Below, piece by piece: positions 34,810-43,727 of a DNA stretch of 64,000 bases; the first letter of the stretch is position 1, and every line of letters starts with the position of its first letter. The notes below the pieces were generated by a model. That model worked only from the letters and a program-made list of their open reading frames with translations. It did not search any database and had not been told where the DNA came from. Location of the stretch: assembly GCA_029973955.1 (NCBI GenBank), contig JARKQJ010000115.1:140128-204127 (forward strand), in the 5' to 3' direction. This DNA comes from Paludibaculum sp. GTDB lineage: Bacteria; Acidobacteriota; Terriglobia; Bryobacterales; Bryobacteraceae. Both the position numbers and the translations under genes were made by a program.

Positions 34810-36042
34810 CTACGTGAGGAAGACGCGCTCGATGTGGCGCGCGTAGAGGTTCTCGGTGACGTTGCGCGCGACGCTCTCTTCGCACTCGCGCACCATGCCC
34901 AGATAGCGCTCGCCCATCCTGGCGGCCACCTTGTAGCCGACGTGCAGGAGCTGGCGGAGGTTGGGATTGAAGGCGGGGCAACTCTGGTCGTGCCGGAGCG
35001 CATTGGCGTAGTCGGCGGCGGACCAGCCGTTCACTTCCCCGGGCTGCGGGAGGCGCAGCGTGTCGATGTCGATCACGGTGGCGTAAGGCGCGCAGAGTTC
35101 GGCCGCGTGCGCGAAGGCCTCGGCATAGACTTCCTTGGCGAGGGCGAGTCCGGCGCCGCCGGCTTCGGCCAGGCCGATCAGCTCTTCCAGCCACGTGGTG
35201 CCGGCGGTCTTCAAGTGGACGCCGACGCCGTTGGTCTTCATGGCGCGGGCGATGGCCGGGTAGATGGAGAACTTGTCGCTGCCGGAGTGCACGCTCAGCT
35301 TCAGGCTGGCGGGCAGGCCGTAGCGGGAGACGGCCGTGGCGATGGCGGCGATGTCGTCGTTGAACTCGCGCTCGAATTGCGCGGTGTCGCCCACGTAGTC
35401 CACACCCTTGTTGAAGCGGCCGGTGAACTTTGGCGCGATGGTCTGCGCAGGGATGCCCTGGTCCGCGATCGCGGCCAGAATCACCAGCAGTTCGTCCGGC
35501 GTCTGCGGGGCGTCGGTCTCATCCATGGAGACTTCGGTGATGAAGTTGCCCTTACCGCGCACGGACTCGACACGACGATAGATGGCGGCGGCCTCTTCGA
35601 CGGCGTAGAGATACTTGGCGACGGTGGCGCGGACTTTTTCGGGGGTGAGGCCGAAGGAACCGCCGCAGTTGCCGTGGCGTTTGACGAAGTCGTCGACGGC
35701 GGCGGGAGAGGCGGGTTTGCCGATGGCCTCGGCCACATCGAGCGTGAAGAAATCGCTGGCCGGGATAAACCGGTCGACCGTGCCGAGATTGATGTGATCG
35801 GCGTCGACATGATACGCGGAGGTCCAGCTAAGCGCGCCGACCGCGGCGTCGGCCTCGGCGCGGACGCTGGCCGGCTCGCTGCCGACGATCGAGTGCTCGC
35901 GATTGCTCTTGTTCCAGACGGGAATCACTTCCACGCCTTGCGCGGCAGCTTTCTGACAGGCGGCCAGTTGGGCGCGGCCCTGCTGTGCGAAGCGGTCGCC
36001 CATGCCGAGCGAGTATTTCCCAAGAACGAGTGGATTGTTCAT
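34810..36042 (-). CDS. uxaE: Tagaturonate epimerase family protein (UxaE-type)
   Basis: This 410-residue protein carries the UxaE segments: SLGMGDRFAQQGRAQLAAC near the start, AYHVDADHINLGTVDRF (76-92), ITEVSMDETDAPQTPDEL, KFTGRFNKGVDYVGD, KLSVHSGSDKFSIYP and GVHLKTAGTTWLEE. The HSGSDKFS-YP and KTAGT blocks are also present in the characterised Thermotoga enzyme. UxaE interconverts tagaturonate and fructuronate, linking galacturonate to the glucuronate route without UxaB/UxaA. It is shorter than the Thermotoga protein. It diverges over 36 bp from an SDR gene that could supply the fructuronate-reducing step. A related sugar epimerase specificity cannot be excluded. Confidence 0.85.
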   Translation of the reverse strand: MNNPLVLGKYSLGMGDRFAQQGRAQLAACQKAAAQGVEVIPVWNKSNREHSIVGSEPASVRAEADAAVGALSWTSAYHVDADHINLGTVDRFIPASDFFTLDVAEAIGKPASPAAVDDFVKRHGNCGGSFGLTPEKVRATVAKYLYAVEEAAAIYRRVESVRGKGNFITEVSMDETDAPQTPDELLVILAAIADQGIPAQTIAPKFTGRFNKGVDYVGDTAQFEREFNDDIAAIATAVSRYGLPASLKLSVHSGSDKFSIYPAIARAMKTNGVGVHLKTAGTTWLEELIGLAEAGGAGLALAKEVYAEAFAHAAELCAPYATVIDIDTLRLPQPGEVNGWSAADYANALRHDQSCPAFNPNLRQLLHVGYKVAARMGERYLGMVRECEESVARNVTENLYARHIERVFLT

Positions 36043-36050
36043 AGCTTTTC

Positions 36051-36066
36051 TACTAACATATCAGTA
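36051..36066. promoter_or_regulatory. AT-rich near-palindrome between uxaE and the SDR gene
   Basis: The 36-bp divergent space contains TACTAACATATCAGTA, with arms TACTAA/TCAGTA (one mismatch from perfect), in otherwise GC-rich DNA. Any shared promoter or operator for the two hexuronate genes must overlap it. No match to a known regulator was recognised. Confidence 0.35.
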
Positions 36067-36078
36067 AGAGGGACTCAG

Positions 36079-36864
36079 ATGCTAGATCCAGGACCGTTTT
36101 TCACTTTACAGCAGGCGTTCCGGCTGGATGGGGAGCTGGCGCTGATCACGGGCGGCGCGACGGGGTTGGGCCGCGCGATGGCGCATGCGCTGGTGGAAGC
36201 CGGCGCGCGGGTGGTGCTGGTGGGGCGGCGGCGCGACCAGTTGGAGACGGCAGTGGCGGAACTGGGGCCGAACGCCGGATGGGCGACGCACGACGTGGCG
36301 AACACGGAGCACGCGCCGGCGCTGGTGGAAGATGTGCGGGAACGCTATGGGGCGGTGACGATCCTGGTGAACAACGCGGGCAACCACTTCAAGAAATCCG
36401 TGGAGGAGACGGAAGAACAGGAGTTCCGTCATTTGTTGGATACGCACGTGACGGGCGCCTATGCGCTGACGAAGGCGATTGTGCCGTCGATGGTAGAGCG
36501 CGGCCACGGGCACATTCTGTTCACGGCCTCGATGGCGTCGTTTTTCGGGTTGTCGAAGGTGTTTGCGTACAGCACGGCGAAGTCGGCGTACCTGGGGATG
36601 GTGCGTTCCCTGGCGGTGGACCTTTCGCCGAAGGGGATTCGAGTGAACGCGATTGCGCCGGGGTTCATTGAGACGGAGATTTCGAGGAAGGCGATGGAGG
36701 GCGACCCGGCGCGCAAGCACCGGGTACTGAGCCGTACGCCGATGGGGCGCTTCGGTGTGCCGGAAGACGTGGGTTGGGCGGCGGTGTATCTGAGTTCGCC
36801 GGCGGCGCGGTTTGTCAACGGAGTGGTGCTGCCCGTGGATGGAGGCGTGTTGATAGGCTTTTAG
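36079..36864 (+). CDS. SDR oxidoreductase, gluconate 5-dehydrogenase/KduD-like
   Basis: This is a 261-residue protein from the ATG at 36079, with AAGAGGGA upstream. A longer in-frame extension exists but runs through uxaE antisense and was rejected. Motifs are TGGATGLGRA (cofactor loop), NNAGNHF, a Ser in TASMASF, YSTAK (Y-x-x-x-K) and a terminal VVLPVDGGVLIGF. The pattern FRLDGELALITGG and the 'ISRKAMEGDP' region resemble gluconate 5-dehydrogenase and 2-deoxy-gluconate dehydrogenase (KduD). In this setting it may reduce fructuronate or another keto-hexonate with NAD(P)H. Divergent from uxaE by 36 bp and one base upstream of the next gene. Confidence 0.82.
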   Translation: MLDPGPFFTLQQAFRLDGELALITGGATGLGRAMAHALVEAGARVVLVGRRRDQLETAVAELGPNAGWATHDVANTEHAPALVEDVRERYGAVTILVNNAGNHFKKSVEETEEQEFRHLLDTHVTGAYALTKAIVPSMVERGHGHILFTASMASFFGLSKVFAYSTAKSAYLGMVRSLAVDLSPKGIRVNAIAPGFIETEISRKAMEGDPARKHRVLSRTPMGRFGVPEDVGWAAVYLSSPAARFVNGVVLPVDGGVLIGF

Positions 36865-36865
36865 G

Positions 36866-38086
36866 GTGATTTCCCGAAGAGCGTTCGCATTCTCTCCCTC
36901 ACTGCTGTCCTTGGCCCGCGCGACGGGTTCGGAACTGCCGCCGGTGCGTGCGATTACGAAGGGGCCGGGCTTCCATTGGTTCGGCTATTACGACAAGCTG
37001 CAGTTCGACCCGACGTTGCGGTATGTGCTTGGGATGAGGGTGGACTTCGAGCACCGCTCTCCGCGGCCGGAAGACGTAATTGAACTCGGCGTGGTGGACA
37101 CCGAGGATGGCGACCGCTGGCGCAAGCTGGGTGAGACGCGCGCATGGAACTGGCAGCAGGGCGCGATGCTGCAGTGGATTCCGGGCTCCAAGACGGACGT
37201 GATCTGGAACGACAGGCAAGACGGACGATTCGTCAGCGTCGTCGCCAACATCCACACCGGCAAGCGGCGCACGCTGCCGGCGCCCATCTACACGCTGAGC
37301 CCCGACGGACGCAGCGCGATCTACCCGGATTTCCGGCGGCTCAACGATTGCCGTCCGGGGTACGGCTACGCCGGCCTGCCGGACCCGAACAAAGACACGC
37401 TGATTCCAGAAGACGCCGGCATCTGGCACCTCGATTTGAAGAGCGGCAAGACGCGGCTGATGATTCCGTTCAGTGAGGCGGCGCGGATTCCCTATCCGGG
37501 AGGATATTCGAACAACGCCAAGCACTGGTTCAACCACCTGCTCTATTCGACCGACGGAAAGCGTTTCATCTTCCTGCACCGCTGGCGTGGGGACAAGGAG
37601 AAGGCCAGTTGGTCGACGCGCATGTTTACCGCCTCGGCGGAGGGGAAGGACCTGTTCATTCTCGATCCGCACGGCAAGACGTCGCACTTCATCTGGCGCG
37701 ATCCGCAGCATGTGCTGGCGTGGGCCTGGCATCCGTCGAAGGGAGACAAGTTCTACCTCTATCGCGACAAGACGGAGGAGGTGGAGTGCATCGGGCCGGA
37801 CGTGATGACGGTGAACGGGCACTGCACGTATCTGCCGGGCGGCCGCTACATTCTGAACGACACGTATCCGGACAAGCAGCGGAATCAGAACGTGTACCTG
37901 TATGAAATCAGTTCCGGGAAGCGGATTCCGCTGGGGGCGTTCTTTGCGCCGAAAGAGTACGCGGGCGAGTGGCGCTGCGATACGCATCCGCGCTATTCAC
38001 CGGATGGAACCAAGGTGGTGATCGACTCGCCTCATGCGGGCGGGCGGCAGATGTACCTCATCGATCTGCGGCCGGTGCTTCGTTAG
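36866..38086 (+). CDS. Secreted TolB/WD40-like beta-propeller protein
   Basis: This 406-residue protein begins with a GTG one base after the SDR stop. A leader MISRRAFAFSPSLLSL looks twin-arginine-like. The body has repeated 'spDGr..iy.df' strands: TLSPDGRSAIYPDF, STDGKRFIFLHRWR and HPRYSPDGTKVVIDSP. The segment HWFNHLLYSTDGKRFIFLHRWRG recalls the NHLLFSP..P.LLMF.HEG block of the oligogalacturonate lyase at 61912, so distant relation to that PL22 propeller is possible. Catalytic residues were not placed. Being coupled to the SDR and near uxaE, a role in uronate or pectin oligomer handling is a reasonable guess only. Confidence 0.65.
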   Translation: MISRRAFAFSPSLLSLARATGSELPPVRAITKGPGFHWFGYYDKLQFDPTLRYVLGMRVDFEHRSPRPEDVIELGVVDTEDGDRWRKLGETRAWNWQQGAMLQWIPGSKTDVIWNDRQDGRFVSVVANIHTGKRRTLPAPIYTLSPDGRSAIYPDFRRLNDCRPGYGYAGLPDPNKDTLIPEDAGIWHLDLKSGKTRLMIPFSEAARIPYPGGYSNNAKHWFNHLLYSTDGKRFIFLHRWRGDKEKASWSTRMFTASAEGKDLFILDPHGKTSHFIWRDPQHVLAWAWHPSKGDKFYLYRDKTEEVECIGPDVMTVNGHCTYLPGGRYILNDTYPDKQRNQNVYLYEISSGKRIPLGAFFAPKEYAGEWRCDTHPRYSPDGTKVVIDSPHAGGRQMYLIDLRPVLR

Positions 38087-38128
38087 GACGAGCCGGACCC
38101 GGCAGATCTGTGCGGACGTCCGCAGCAC

Positions 38129-38845
38129 TTAGGGCTTGGGGAAAACCGCGGCGAAGAAGCTGAGGAACTCTTCGGCGGACCAGAGGCCGATGAGGACTTG
38201 TGCGCCTTCGCGCTGTTCCAAGCGAGCCTGAAACTCATCGCCGAACTCCTCGGAGAGTGCATGGAAGGTGCCGTCTTCCTGGCGCGTGAGTTCAATACCG
38301 CATTCGGCTGGGTCCTTGTCGTCGATGGGCCATTCGAAGAAGATGCGGTCTTCCGAGATCTCCACGCGGCCCAGGGGCTGGCGGTGCCAGGAGGCGGAGG
38401 CGGCGCGGGCATCGGGGTAGTCGTCGGAATAGAAGACCACGGGTTCGGCTGCTTTCAGCCAACCGGCTTCGGCGGCGCCAAGCAGGAAGCGCAGGCGCAT
38501 CTCGGAGAAAGGTCGGACGCTGTCTTCCGGTTGAGGAAGCTCGGCAGGCAGGCTCTCGAGTTCCGCGAACAGCGCCTCGAGTTCCGGCGAAACCGGGTAG
38601 ATGACTTCCTGGATGGGCTGCTGGAAGTTGCGGTCGTCCCAGTGCTGATCTTCGTTGTCGAATTCGAGCCAGGTCTCCTGCGGCACGTTGTCATAGTTCG
38701 TAAACGCGGCTGTGAAGCCCCAGCTCGCTTCATGGCGCAGGACGCGACCAAGAAGGAGGCGGGGGTTGAGGGTGGGGTCCTGAGACTTGTGCGGGTTGCG
38801 CTTGTATTGAACGGCGGCGATGGAGCCGACCTCGGGCAGTTGCAT
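38129..38845 (-). CDS. Hypothetical acidic protein
   Basis: This 238-residue protein has no signal peptide or membrane segment. It is rich in Glu, Asp and aromatic residues (TWLEFDNEDQHWDD, AELPQPEDSVRPF). No family was recognised. It is the last gene of a leftward run (AqpZ, pseudouridine synthase, this gene), beginning 12 bp after the pseudouridine synthase stop. Confidence 0.65.
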   Translation of the reverse strand: MQLPEVGSIAAVQYKRNPHKSQDPTLNPRLLLGRVLRHEASWGFTAAFTNYDNVPQETWLEFDNEDQHWDDRNFQQPIQEVIYPVSPELEALFAELESLPAELPQPEDSVRPFSEMRLRFLLGAAEAGWLKAAEPVVFYSDDYPDARAASASWHRQPLGRVEISEDRIFFEWPIDDKDPAECGIELTRQEDGTFHALSEEFGDEFQARLEQREGAQVLIGLWSAEEFLSFFAAVFPKP

Positions 38846-38857
38846 GGCAACTCTATT

Positions 38858-39604
38858 TTAGGGTGTTTGCAGCGAGCGCCAGTAGGTGTCTATGTCGTCA
38901 GCCAGCGGGGCATCGATGCGGAGTTCCCCGCCCGGAAGTTGAAAGACAAGCGAGGAGGCGTGGAGGGCCTGGCGAGAGAGCGGGAGGGCCTGCTGGAGAG
39001 TTTCGTCGAAGCCGTGCTGGATGAAGTGGAGGAAGTGGTTTTCGTCGGGGCCGTAGAGTTTGTCGCCGGTGACGGGGTGCCCGAGGAATGCGGCATGGGC
39101 ACGGATCTGGTGGAGGCGGCCAGTGCGGGGACGAATGCGGGTGAGGGTATGGTTGGCGGCGCAGGCGATGGGTTCAAACTCAGTGTGGGAAGGGTAGCCG
39201 TCGGGTCGGACGGCCTGCTTGAGGAAGACGGAGGAATGGGCGTCGCGGCCCAGGGGTTCATCGACGGTGACGGGGGAGGAGAGGATCCCGTCGAGGATGG
39301 CGGTGTAAGTCTTGTGAACGCGGTGGTGCTGGATGGCGCGCTGGAGCGTGGAGCCGAGTTCGCGATTGCGGGCAAAGAGAACGGCGCCGCTGGTTTCGCG
39401 GTCGAGCCGGGAAGGCATGTGCAGCACGGGCTCGCCGAGATACTCGCGCGCGGCGCCGATCAAAGAAGACCAAGGCCCGAACTTGGAAGGGTGGCAGAGG
39501 ACGTGGCCAGGCTTGTTGACGGCGAAGAGATCGGCCGTCAGCAGGAGGGTCCAGGACTCGAGTTCGGCCGGCGTGAGGAGCCAGCCCCAGTCAGTGCGGG
39601 GCAC
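38858..39604 (-). CDS. RluA-family pseudouridine synthase
   Basis: This 248-residue protein uses a GTG start at 39604. The catalytic block is MPSRLDRETSGAVLFARN, the RluA 'h-RLDr-T-SG' motif with the active Asp. Other family motifs are FAVNKPGHVLCHPS, KTYTAILDG and TGRLHQIRAHAAFLGHPVTGDKLYG. It would isomerise uridine in rRNA or tRNA. The N-terminal S4 domain of longer members is absent. It begins 16 bp downstream of the aqpZ stop. The target base cannot be inferred. Confidence 0.9.
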   Translation of the reverse strand: MPRTDWGWLLTPAELESWTLLLTADLFAVNKPGHVLCHPSKFGPWSSLIGAAREYLGEPVLHMPSRLDRETSGAVLFARNRELGSTLQRAIQHHRVHKTYTAILDGILSSPVTVDEPLGRDAHSSVFLKQAVRPDGYPSHTEFEPIACAANHTLTRIRPRTGRLHQIRAHAAFLGHPVTGDKLYGPDENHFLHFIQHGFDETLQQALPLSRQALHASSLVFQLPGGELRIDAPLADDIDTYWRSLQTP

Positions 39605-39620
39605 TCACCCAGTGTGGGTG

Positions 39621-40319
39621 TTACTCCTTGCCGGCGGCAAGCCAGGGGTAGACGACACCCGCGATGGCAGCGCCGAGAATGGGCGCGACCCAGAAGAGCC
39701 AGAGTTGCTCGACCGCCCAGCCGCCGACGAAGACGGCGGGCCCGAGCGAGCGAGCCGGGTTGACGGAGAGGTTCGTCACCGGGATGCCAATCAAGTGGAT
39801 GAGGGTGAGCGAGAGGCCGATGGGGAGGGGGGCGAAGCCTTCCGGGGCGCGGACGTCCGTGGCGCCGAGGATGATCATCAGGAAGAAGAAGGTGAGGACT
39901 ACTTCCGCGGTGAGACAGGCGCCGAGCGAATAGCCGCCTGGGGAGTGGGCCCCGTAGCCGTTGGAGGCGAAGCCGCCGGCGAGATCGAAGCCGGCCTTGC
40001 CGGAGGCGATCACCCACAGAGTTCCGGCGGCGCAGACGGCGCCGGCGCATTGAGAGACGACATACGCGGCCAGGTCTTTCGCGGGGAAACGCTTGGCGAC
40101 CATGAGGCCGACGGAGACGGCCGGATTGAGATGGCAGCCGGAGATGTGGCCGATGGCGTAAGCCATGGTGAGGACGGTGAGGCCGAAGGCGAGAGCGACG
40201 CCGAGCAGGCCGATGCCGACCTGGGGGAACGCCGCAGCCAAAACGGCACTGCCGCAGCCGCCGAAGACCAGCCAAAAAGTGCCGATGAACTCGGCGGTAG
40301 CTCGTTTGCCGATGGACAT
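39621..40319 (-). CDS. aqpZ: Aquaporin Z
   Basis: This 232-residue protein has six membrane helices and two half-helices with [12 protein letters not shown] in the first half and SVNPARSLG in the second. [15 protein letters not shown] and [22 protein letters not shown] are nearly those of E. coli AqpZ. The selectivity-filter Phe (tFWLVFGG region), His ([12 protein letters not shown]), Thr and Arg (NPAR) are all present, so it should be a water channel and not a glycerol facilitator. A strong AGGAGGAGA ribosome binding site precedes the ATG. Its leader contains a hairpin (40339-40356). Confidence 0.95.
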   Translation of the reverse strand: MSIGKRATAEFIGTFWLVFGGCGSAVLAAAFPQVGIGLLGVALAFGLTVLTMAYAIGHISGCHLNPAVSVGLMVAKRFPAKDLAAYVVSQCAGAVCAAGTLWVIASGKAGFDLAGGFASNGYGAHSPGGYSLGACLTAEVVLTFFFLMIILGATDVRAPEGFAPLPIGLSLTLIHLIGIPVTNLSVNPARSLGPAVFVGGWAVEQLWLFWVAPILGAAIAGVVYPWLAAGKE

Positions 40320-40338
40320 GGATCTCCTCCTTTAGGAG

Positions 40339-40356
40339 CACCCGGAGGTCCGGGTG
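40339..40356 (-). promoter_or_regulatory. Leader hairpin upstream of aqpZ
   Basis: CACCCGG and CCGGGTG (7 bp) flank a four-base loop, 20 bp before the aqpZ ATG. Next to it, CTCC-TTTA-GGAG around 40325-40336 could partly pair with the ribosome binding site. These may modulate translation but could also be chance in GC-rich DNA. Confidence 0.35.
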
Positions 40357-40453
40357 GTGTCGGATTGGAGCAAGTATATCCGCAAACGGGCCGGAGAGCG
40401 AATCATTTCCGCAAGCCGGCAGCGGCTCGATAGTGAGGGAGGGCGGAGGAGAA

Positions 40454-42436
40454 TCAGGGCCGGGCGGCGGGCTTGGGCCGGCTGACAAAGCGGCGCAAAA
40501 GTCCGTCGGCGAGTCCGGCGGCGGCGGCGGCTAAGGCCGGAAAGGGGGTCCACCCCTGCGCCAGGAGCGGCGTGAGGGCGGCGGTGACAAGGGCGATGAG
40601 GACAGTGCCCGCAAAGAGGGCGGAGAGCGAATCAACCTGGCTGGGCGTCGAGCTTTCGACTTGCGGGAAGTCGGGAAGATGCGGAGTGAGGGAGGGGGGT
40701 GGGGCGACGCTCCAGGCGTGGATCAAGGCCGGCAAAGCGTGACGGCTGGTGAGGGCGATCAGGCGGAAGGAACGGTCAGCTAGAAAGAAATCGAAGGCAT
40801 CGGCGCGCAGGAGGCCGATGCGGGCCTTTCGCGGGACGGCGGGGGACGCGGCAGCGGAGCAGGCGGTGGAGGAGATGGTGAAGCTCAAACGCTCGCCCTG
40901 AAAGGAGAGCAAGCCGCCCTCGGTCGAGGTGACGCCGACGTCCCAAAACGCGAACCCGTTGAAGTACCGAGGATCCACAGAGGGCGCAAACGCAGTGAAA
41001 ATCCCGCCGCTTAGGTGGTACCGCAGGCGAAAGCTGGATTCAAGACTGCGAAAGTCGAACACTTGGCGCAGGGTTTCGACAAGGTAGTTCAGAGCTAGCG
41101 AGGCGGCCGCGGCGGAAGTCCACAAAAAGAGCGGAGAGAGCGAAGAGTGAAGCCAGGTGAGGGCGAGGGGCGGAAGGGCGAAGGAGGCGAGGACGGAGAG
41201 GTTGCGGAGCAGCTCCGAGCGCTGAACGTGGAGATTGAGGACGGAGTCGGGTTCGGGTGGCGGGAGAGGGTAGAGGTCTTCGGGGGCCGCGGGAGGCGGG
41301 GAGAGCTGGGGCAGCACCTCGCCGAGGGGCAGATGGAAAGTGGAGGCGATGTGCGCCGCACGCTCCGCCACGGAGGGGTGGCTGAAGAGCTTGGCGTCCC
41401 AGCCGGACCATTGTGTAGGGAGGAGGTTGAGGGCGGTGACGCGGGCCAGGGCGCGGATGAGGGCGGCGGGTTCCGGGATGAGGCTGGCGGCGAGGCGGTC
41501 GGCCTTGCGTTCAAAGTAGCGGGAGAAGGCGACCGCGAGACAGATGCCCGGGGGGAGTGCGAGGAAGTGAGCGTAGCGCTGGAGCGGAGGCCAGGGAATG
41601 GCGCTGAACAAAGCAATAAAGACAAACGGAGGAGCGAGCAGGGCAGGCAGCATGAGGAGATTGTGCTTGTAGCGGAGATGGGCGAGTTCGTGGGCCGCGA
41701 TGGCGTCGAGCTCCGGTTTCGGGAGGTTTTCGACCAGCGAAGCGGAAATGCAGATCGAATTGCCGCTGGCCGCGAACGCGGTGGCAAGGGGGCGACGCGA
41801 GGACCGGAGCAGGCGCAGCGAGGTGGGTTTGACCGAAGCGAGGCGGGCGATGGCGAGGATGCGATCCCGCAGTTCGCCGGCGCCGATAGGTTCGAAGGTG
41901 ATCCCCATGGATTGCCAATGAGCCCGCTGCGAGACGAGATAGCAGAGGGCGGCGCAGCCGGAGAGCACTGCCGCGAGGCGGAGATAGGAAAAAGCGGCAA
42001 ACACCAGACCGGTGATGAGGAAGAGCAGAGGGACTGGTCCGCTGAGAGTGCCCCAGAACCAGGCGGCGAGGAGATTGCGCAAGCGCAGGCCGGGTTCCAC
42101 GGCCCGGCGAACGAGACCGATGGCACCAAGCTGATAAGCCAGCAATGCCAGCAAAGGCGGCGCGAGGACCTGGCAAGAGGCAAGGAAGATGTAACTGGTT
42201 TCGCTCCATTTGACGTACCGCAGAGGATCATTCGAGTGATGCAAGATGAAAATCCAGGTGAGAACTGCGGCGGGGAGAGCAACATTCGTCCACCGCAGGT
42301 GGATGAACCAGGAGCGGAGCAGGAGTTCATGAGAGCGGGCGGCGCGGCGGGAGAGGCAGTGGCCCAGCAGAAAAAACATGGCCAACAGGGCGAAGAGCCA
42401 TAGAAACAGAACAGTTTCCAGGATTGCATTCAGCAT
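40454..42436 (-). CDS. Multi-pass M48-family zinc metalloprotease
   Basis: This is a 660-residue protein from ATG 42436 (MLNAILETVLFLWLFALLAM, a typical first membrane helix). The open frame extends to 42910 and a second ATG sits at 42562, but these upstream residues overlap the divergent alcohol dehydrogenase gene and lack membrane-protein character. Several membrane helices are followed by AAHELAHLRYKHN with the H-E-x-x-H zinc site and the third ligand Glu in RYFERKADRLA. This resembles HtpX/CAAX-protease-type M48 enzymes. A long C-terminal extension (about 380-660) with two more hydrophobic segments was not recognised. It may handle membrane proteins. Confidence 0.82.
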   Translation of the reverse strand: MLNAILETVLFLWLFALLAMFFLLGHCLSRRAARSHELLLRSWFIHLRWTNVALPAAVLTWIFILHHSNDPLRYVKWSETSYIFLASCQVLAPPLLALLAYQLGAIGLVRRAVEPGLRLRNLLAAWFWGTLSGPVPLLFLITGLVFAAFSYLRLAAVLSGCAALCYLVSQRAHWQSMGITFEPIGAGELRDRILAIARLASVKPTSLRLLRSSRRPLATAFAASGNSICISASLVENLPKPELDAIAAHELAHLRYKHNLLMLPALLAPPFVFIALFSAIPWPPLQRYAHFLALPPGICLAVAFSRYFERKADRLAASLIPEPAALIRALARVTALNLLPTQWSGWDAKLFSHPSVAERAAHIASTFHLPLGEVLPQLSPPPAAPEDLYPLPPPEPDSVLNLHVQRSELLRNLSVLASFALPPLALTWLHSSLSPLFLWTSAAAASLALNYLVETLRQVFDFRSLESSFRLRYHLSGGIFTAFAPSVDPRYFNGFAFWDVGVTSTEGGLLSFQGERLSFTISSTACSAAASPAVPRKARIGLLRADAFDFFLADRSFRLIALTSRHALPALIHAWSVAPPPSLTPHLPDFPQVESSTPSQVDSLSALFAGTVLIALVTAALTPLLAQGWTPFPALAAAAAGLADGLLRRFVSRPKPAARP

Positions 42437-42560
42437 GGATGGCGCATAGCATATCAGAGCAAATCGGGCGTGTGCGCCGTCGGGAGTGAGTGCGCCAAGA
42501 GGGAGCGGCAATAGAGCAGCGGGGGCCCAGACCGGCGGATAGAATGAAAGCAGAATCGCC

Positions 42561-43724
42561 ATGACTAATTTCGAATACAGGAATCCGACCAAGATTTTGT
42601 TTGGGAAAGGGCAGATCGCTTCGATTGCGAAAGAGATCGCGCCGGGGACGAAGGTGATGGTGACGTACGGCGGCGGGTCGATCAAGGCCAACGGCGTGTA
42701 CGAGCAGACGATGGCGGCGCTCTCGGGCTGCACAGTGGTGGAGTTTGGCGGGATTGAGCCGAACCCTGAGTACGAGACGCTGATGAAGGCGGTGCGGCTG
42801 GGGCGCGAGGAGAAGGTGGAGTTGCTGCTGGCGGTGGGCGGCGGATCGGTGTTGGACGGCACGAAGTTCATTGCGGCGGCGATCCCGTTTGAGGGCGATG
42901 AGTGGGACATCGTGAAGAAGGGCGTGCCGCTCGAGCGCGCGACGGCGATGGGCTCGATTCTGACGCTGCCGGCGACAGGATCGGAGTCGAATGCGTTCGC
43001 GGTGATCAGCCGGCGGGAGACGAGCGAGAAGCTGGCGTTCGCGTCGGACCACAGCTATCCGCAGTTTGCGGTGCTGGATCCGGAGACGACGTTCTCACTG
43101 CCGCCGCGGCAGGTGGCCAATGGGGTGGTGGACGCGTTCATGCACACGATGGAGCAGTACATGACGTTTCCGGCGAAGGCGGAGCTGAACGACCGCTTCG
43201 CGGAAGGCATTCTGCAGACGCTGATCGAGGTGGGGCCGAAGACGCTGGAGAACCCGGAAGATTACGATGCGCGAGCAACGTTCGTATGGTCCGCGACGCT
43301 GGCGCTGAACGGATTGATCGGATGCGGCGTGCCGCAGGATTGGGCGACGCACATGATTGGCCACGAGCTGACGGCGCTGTATGGCATCGACCATGCGCGG
43401 ACGCTGGCCGCAGTGGCCCCGCACTTGTGGCGTGTGTGCCAGGAAGGCAAGGCGGCGAAGCTGCTGCGGTATGCCGAGCGGGTGTGGGGGATCAAAGACG
43501 GCTCAGATGCCGAGCGCGTGGAGGCGGCCATCCGAAAGACCGAAGAGTTCTTCGAAGCGATGGGCCTGCCGACGCAGCTTTCGAAGTATGAAGGCGTGCG
43601 GGCCGGGACGCCGAAGGAAGTGGCGGCGCGGCTGGAGAGCCGAGGGTTCAAGAAGTTGGGCGAACGCGGCGAGGTGACGCCGGCGGTGGTGGAGCAGATT
43701 CTGGCGCGCAGCCTGGCGGCGTAA
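42561..43724 (+). CDS. NADPH-dependent iron-containing alcohol dehydrogenase, YqhD/BDH type
   Basis: This 387-residue protein matches YqhD/butanol dehydrogenase over its length. It has NPTKILFGKGQI, VLLAVGGGSVLDGTKFIA (GGGSxxD cofactor loop), LTLPATGSESN, and the metal ligands Asp and His in NGVVDAFMHTMEQY, GHELTALYGIDHARTL and LWRVC. It reduces a broad range of aldehydes with NADPH and is often part of oxidative or aldehyde stress defence. It diverges from the M48 gene by 124 bp. The next gene is convergent. Confidence 0.93.
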   Translation: MTNFEYRNPTKILFGKGQIASIAKEIAPGTKVMVTYGGGSIKANGVYEQTMAALSGCTVVEFGGIEPNPEYETLMKAVRLGREEKVELLLAVGGGSVLDGTKFIAAAIPFEGDEWDIVKKGVPLERATAMGSILTLPATGSESNAFAVISRRETSEKLAFASDHSYPQFAVLDPETTFSLPPRQVANGVVDAFMHTMEQYMTFPAKAELNDRFAEGILQTLIEVGPKTLENPEDYDARATFVWSATLALNGLIGCGVPQDWATHMIGHELTALYGIDHARTLAAVAPHLWRVCQEGKAAKLLRYAERVWGIKDGSDAERVEAAIRKTEEFFEAMGLPTQLSKYEGVRAGTPKEVAARLESRGFKKLGERGEVTPAVVEQILARSLAA

Positions 43725-43727
43725 GGG

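Noticed and set aside
29000..36100. Replication origin with DnaA boxes
   Set aside because: No cluster of TTATCCACA-like sites and no dnaA, dnaN, gyrB or parAB gene was found near the skew change, so no oriC feature is called.
34834..36864. 676-residue open frame on the + strand
   Set aside because: Only its last 261 residues (from 36079) look like a protein. The first part is antisense to uxaE and has the low-complexity Gly/Asp/Val composition typical of GC-rich shadow frames.
42437..42910. N-terminal extension of the M48 protease to 818 residues
   Set aside because: The added residues overlap the alcohol dehydrogenase gene on the other strand and are Ser/Pro-rich without membrane or enzyme character.
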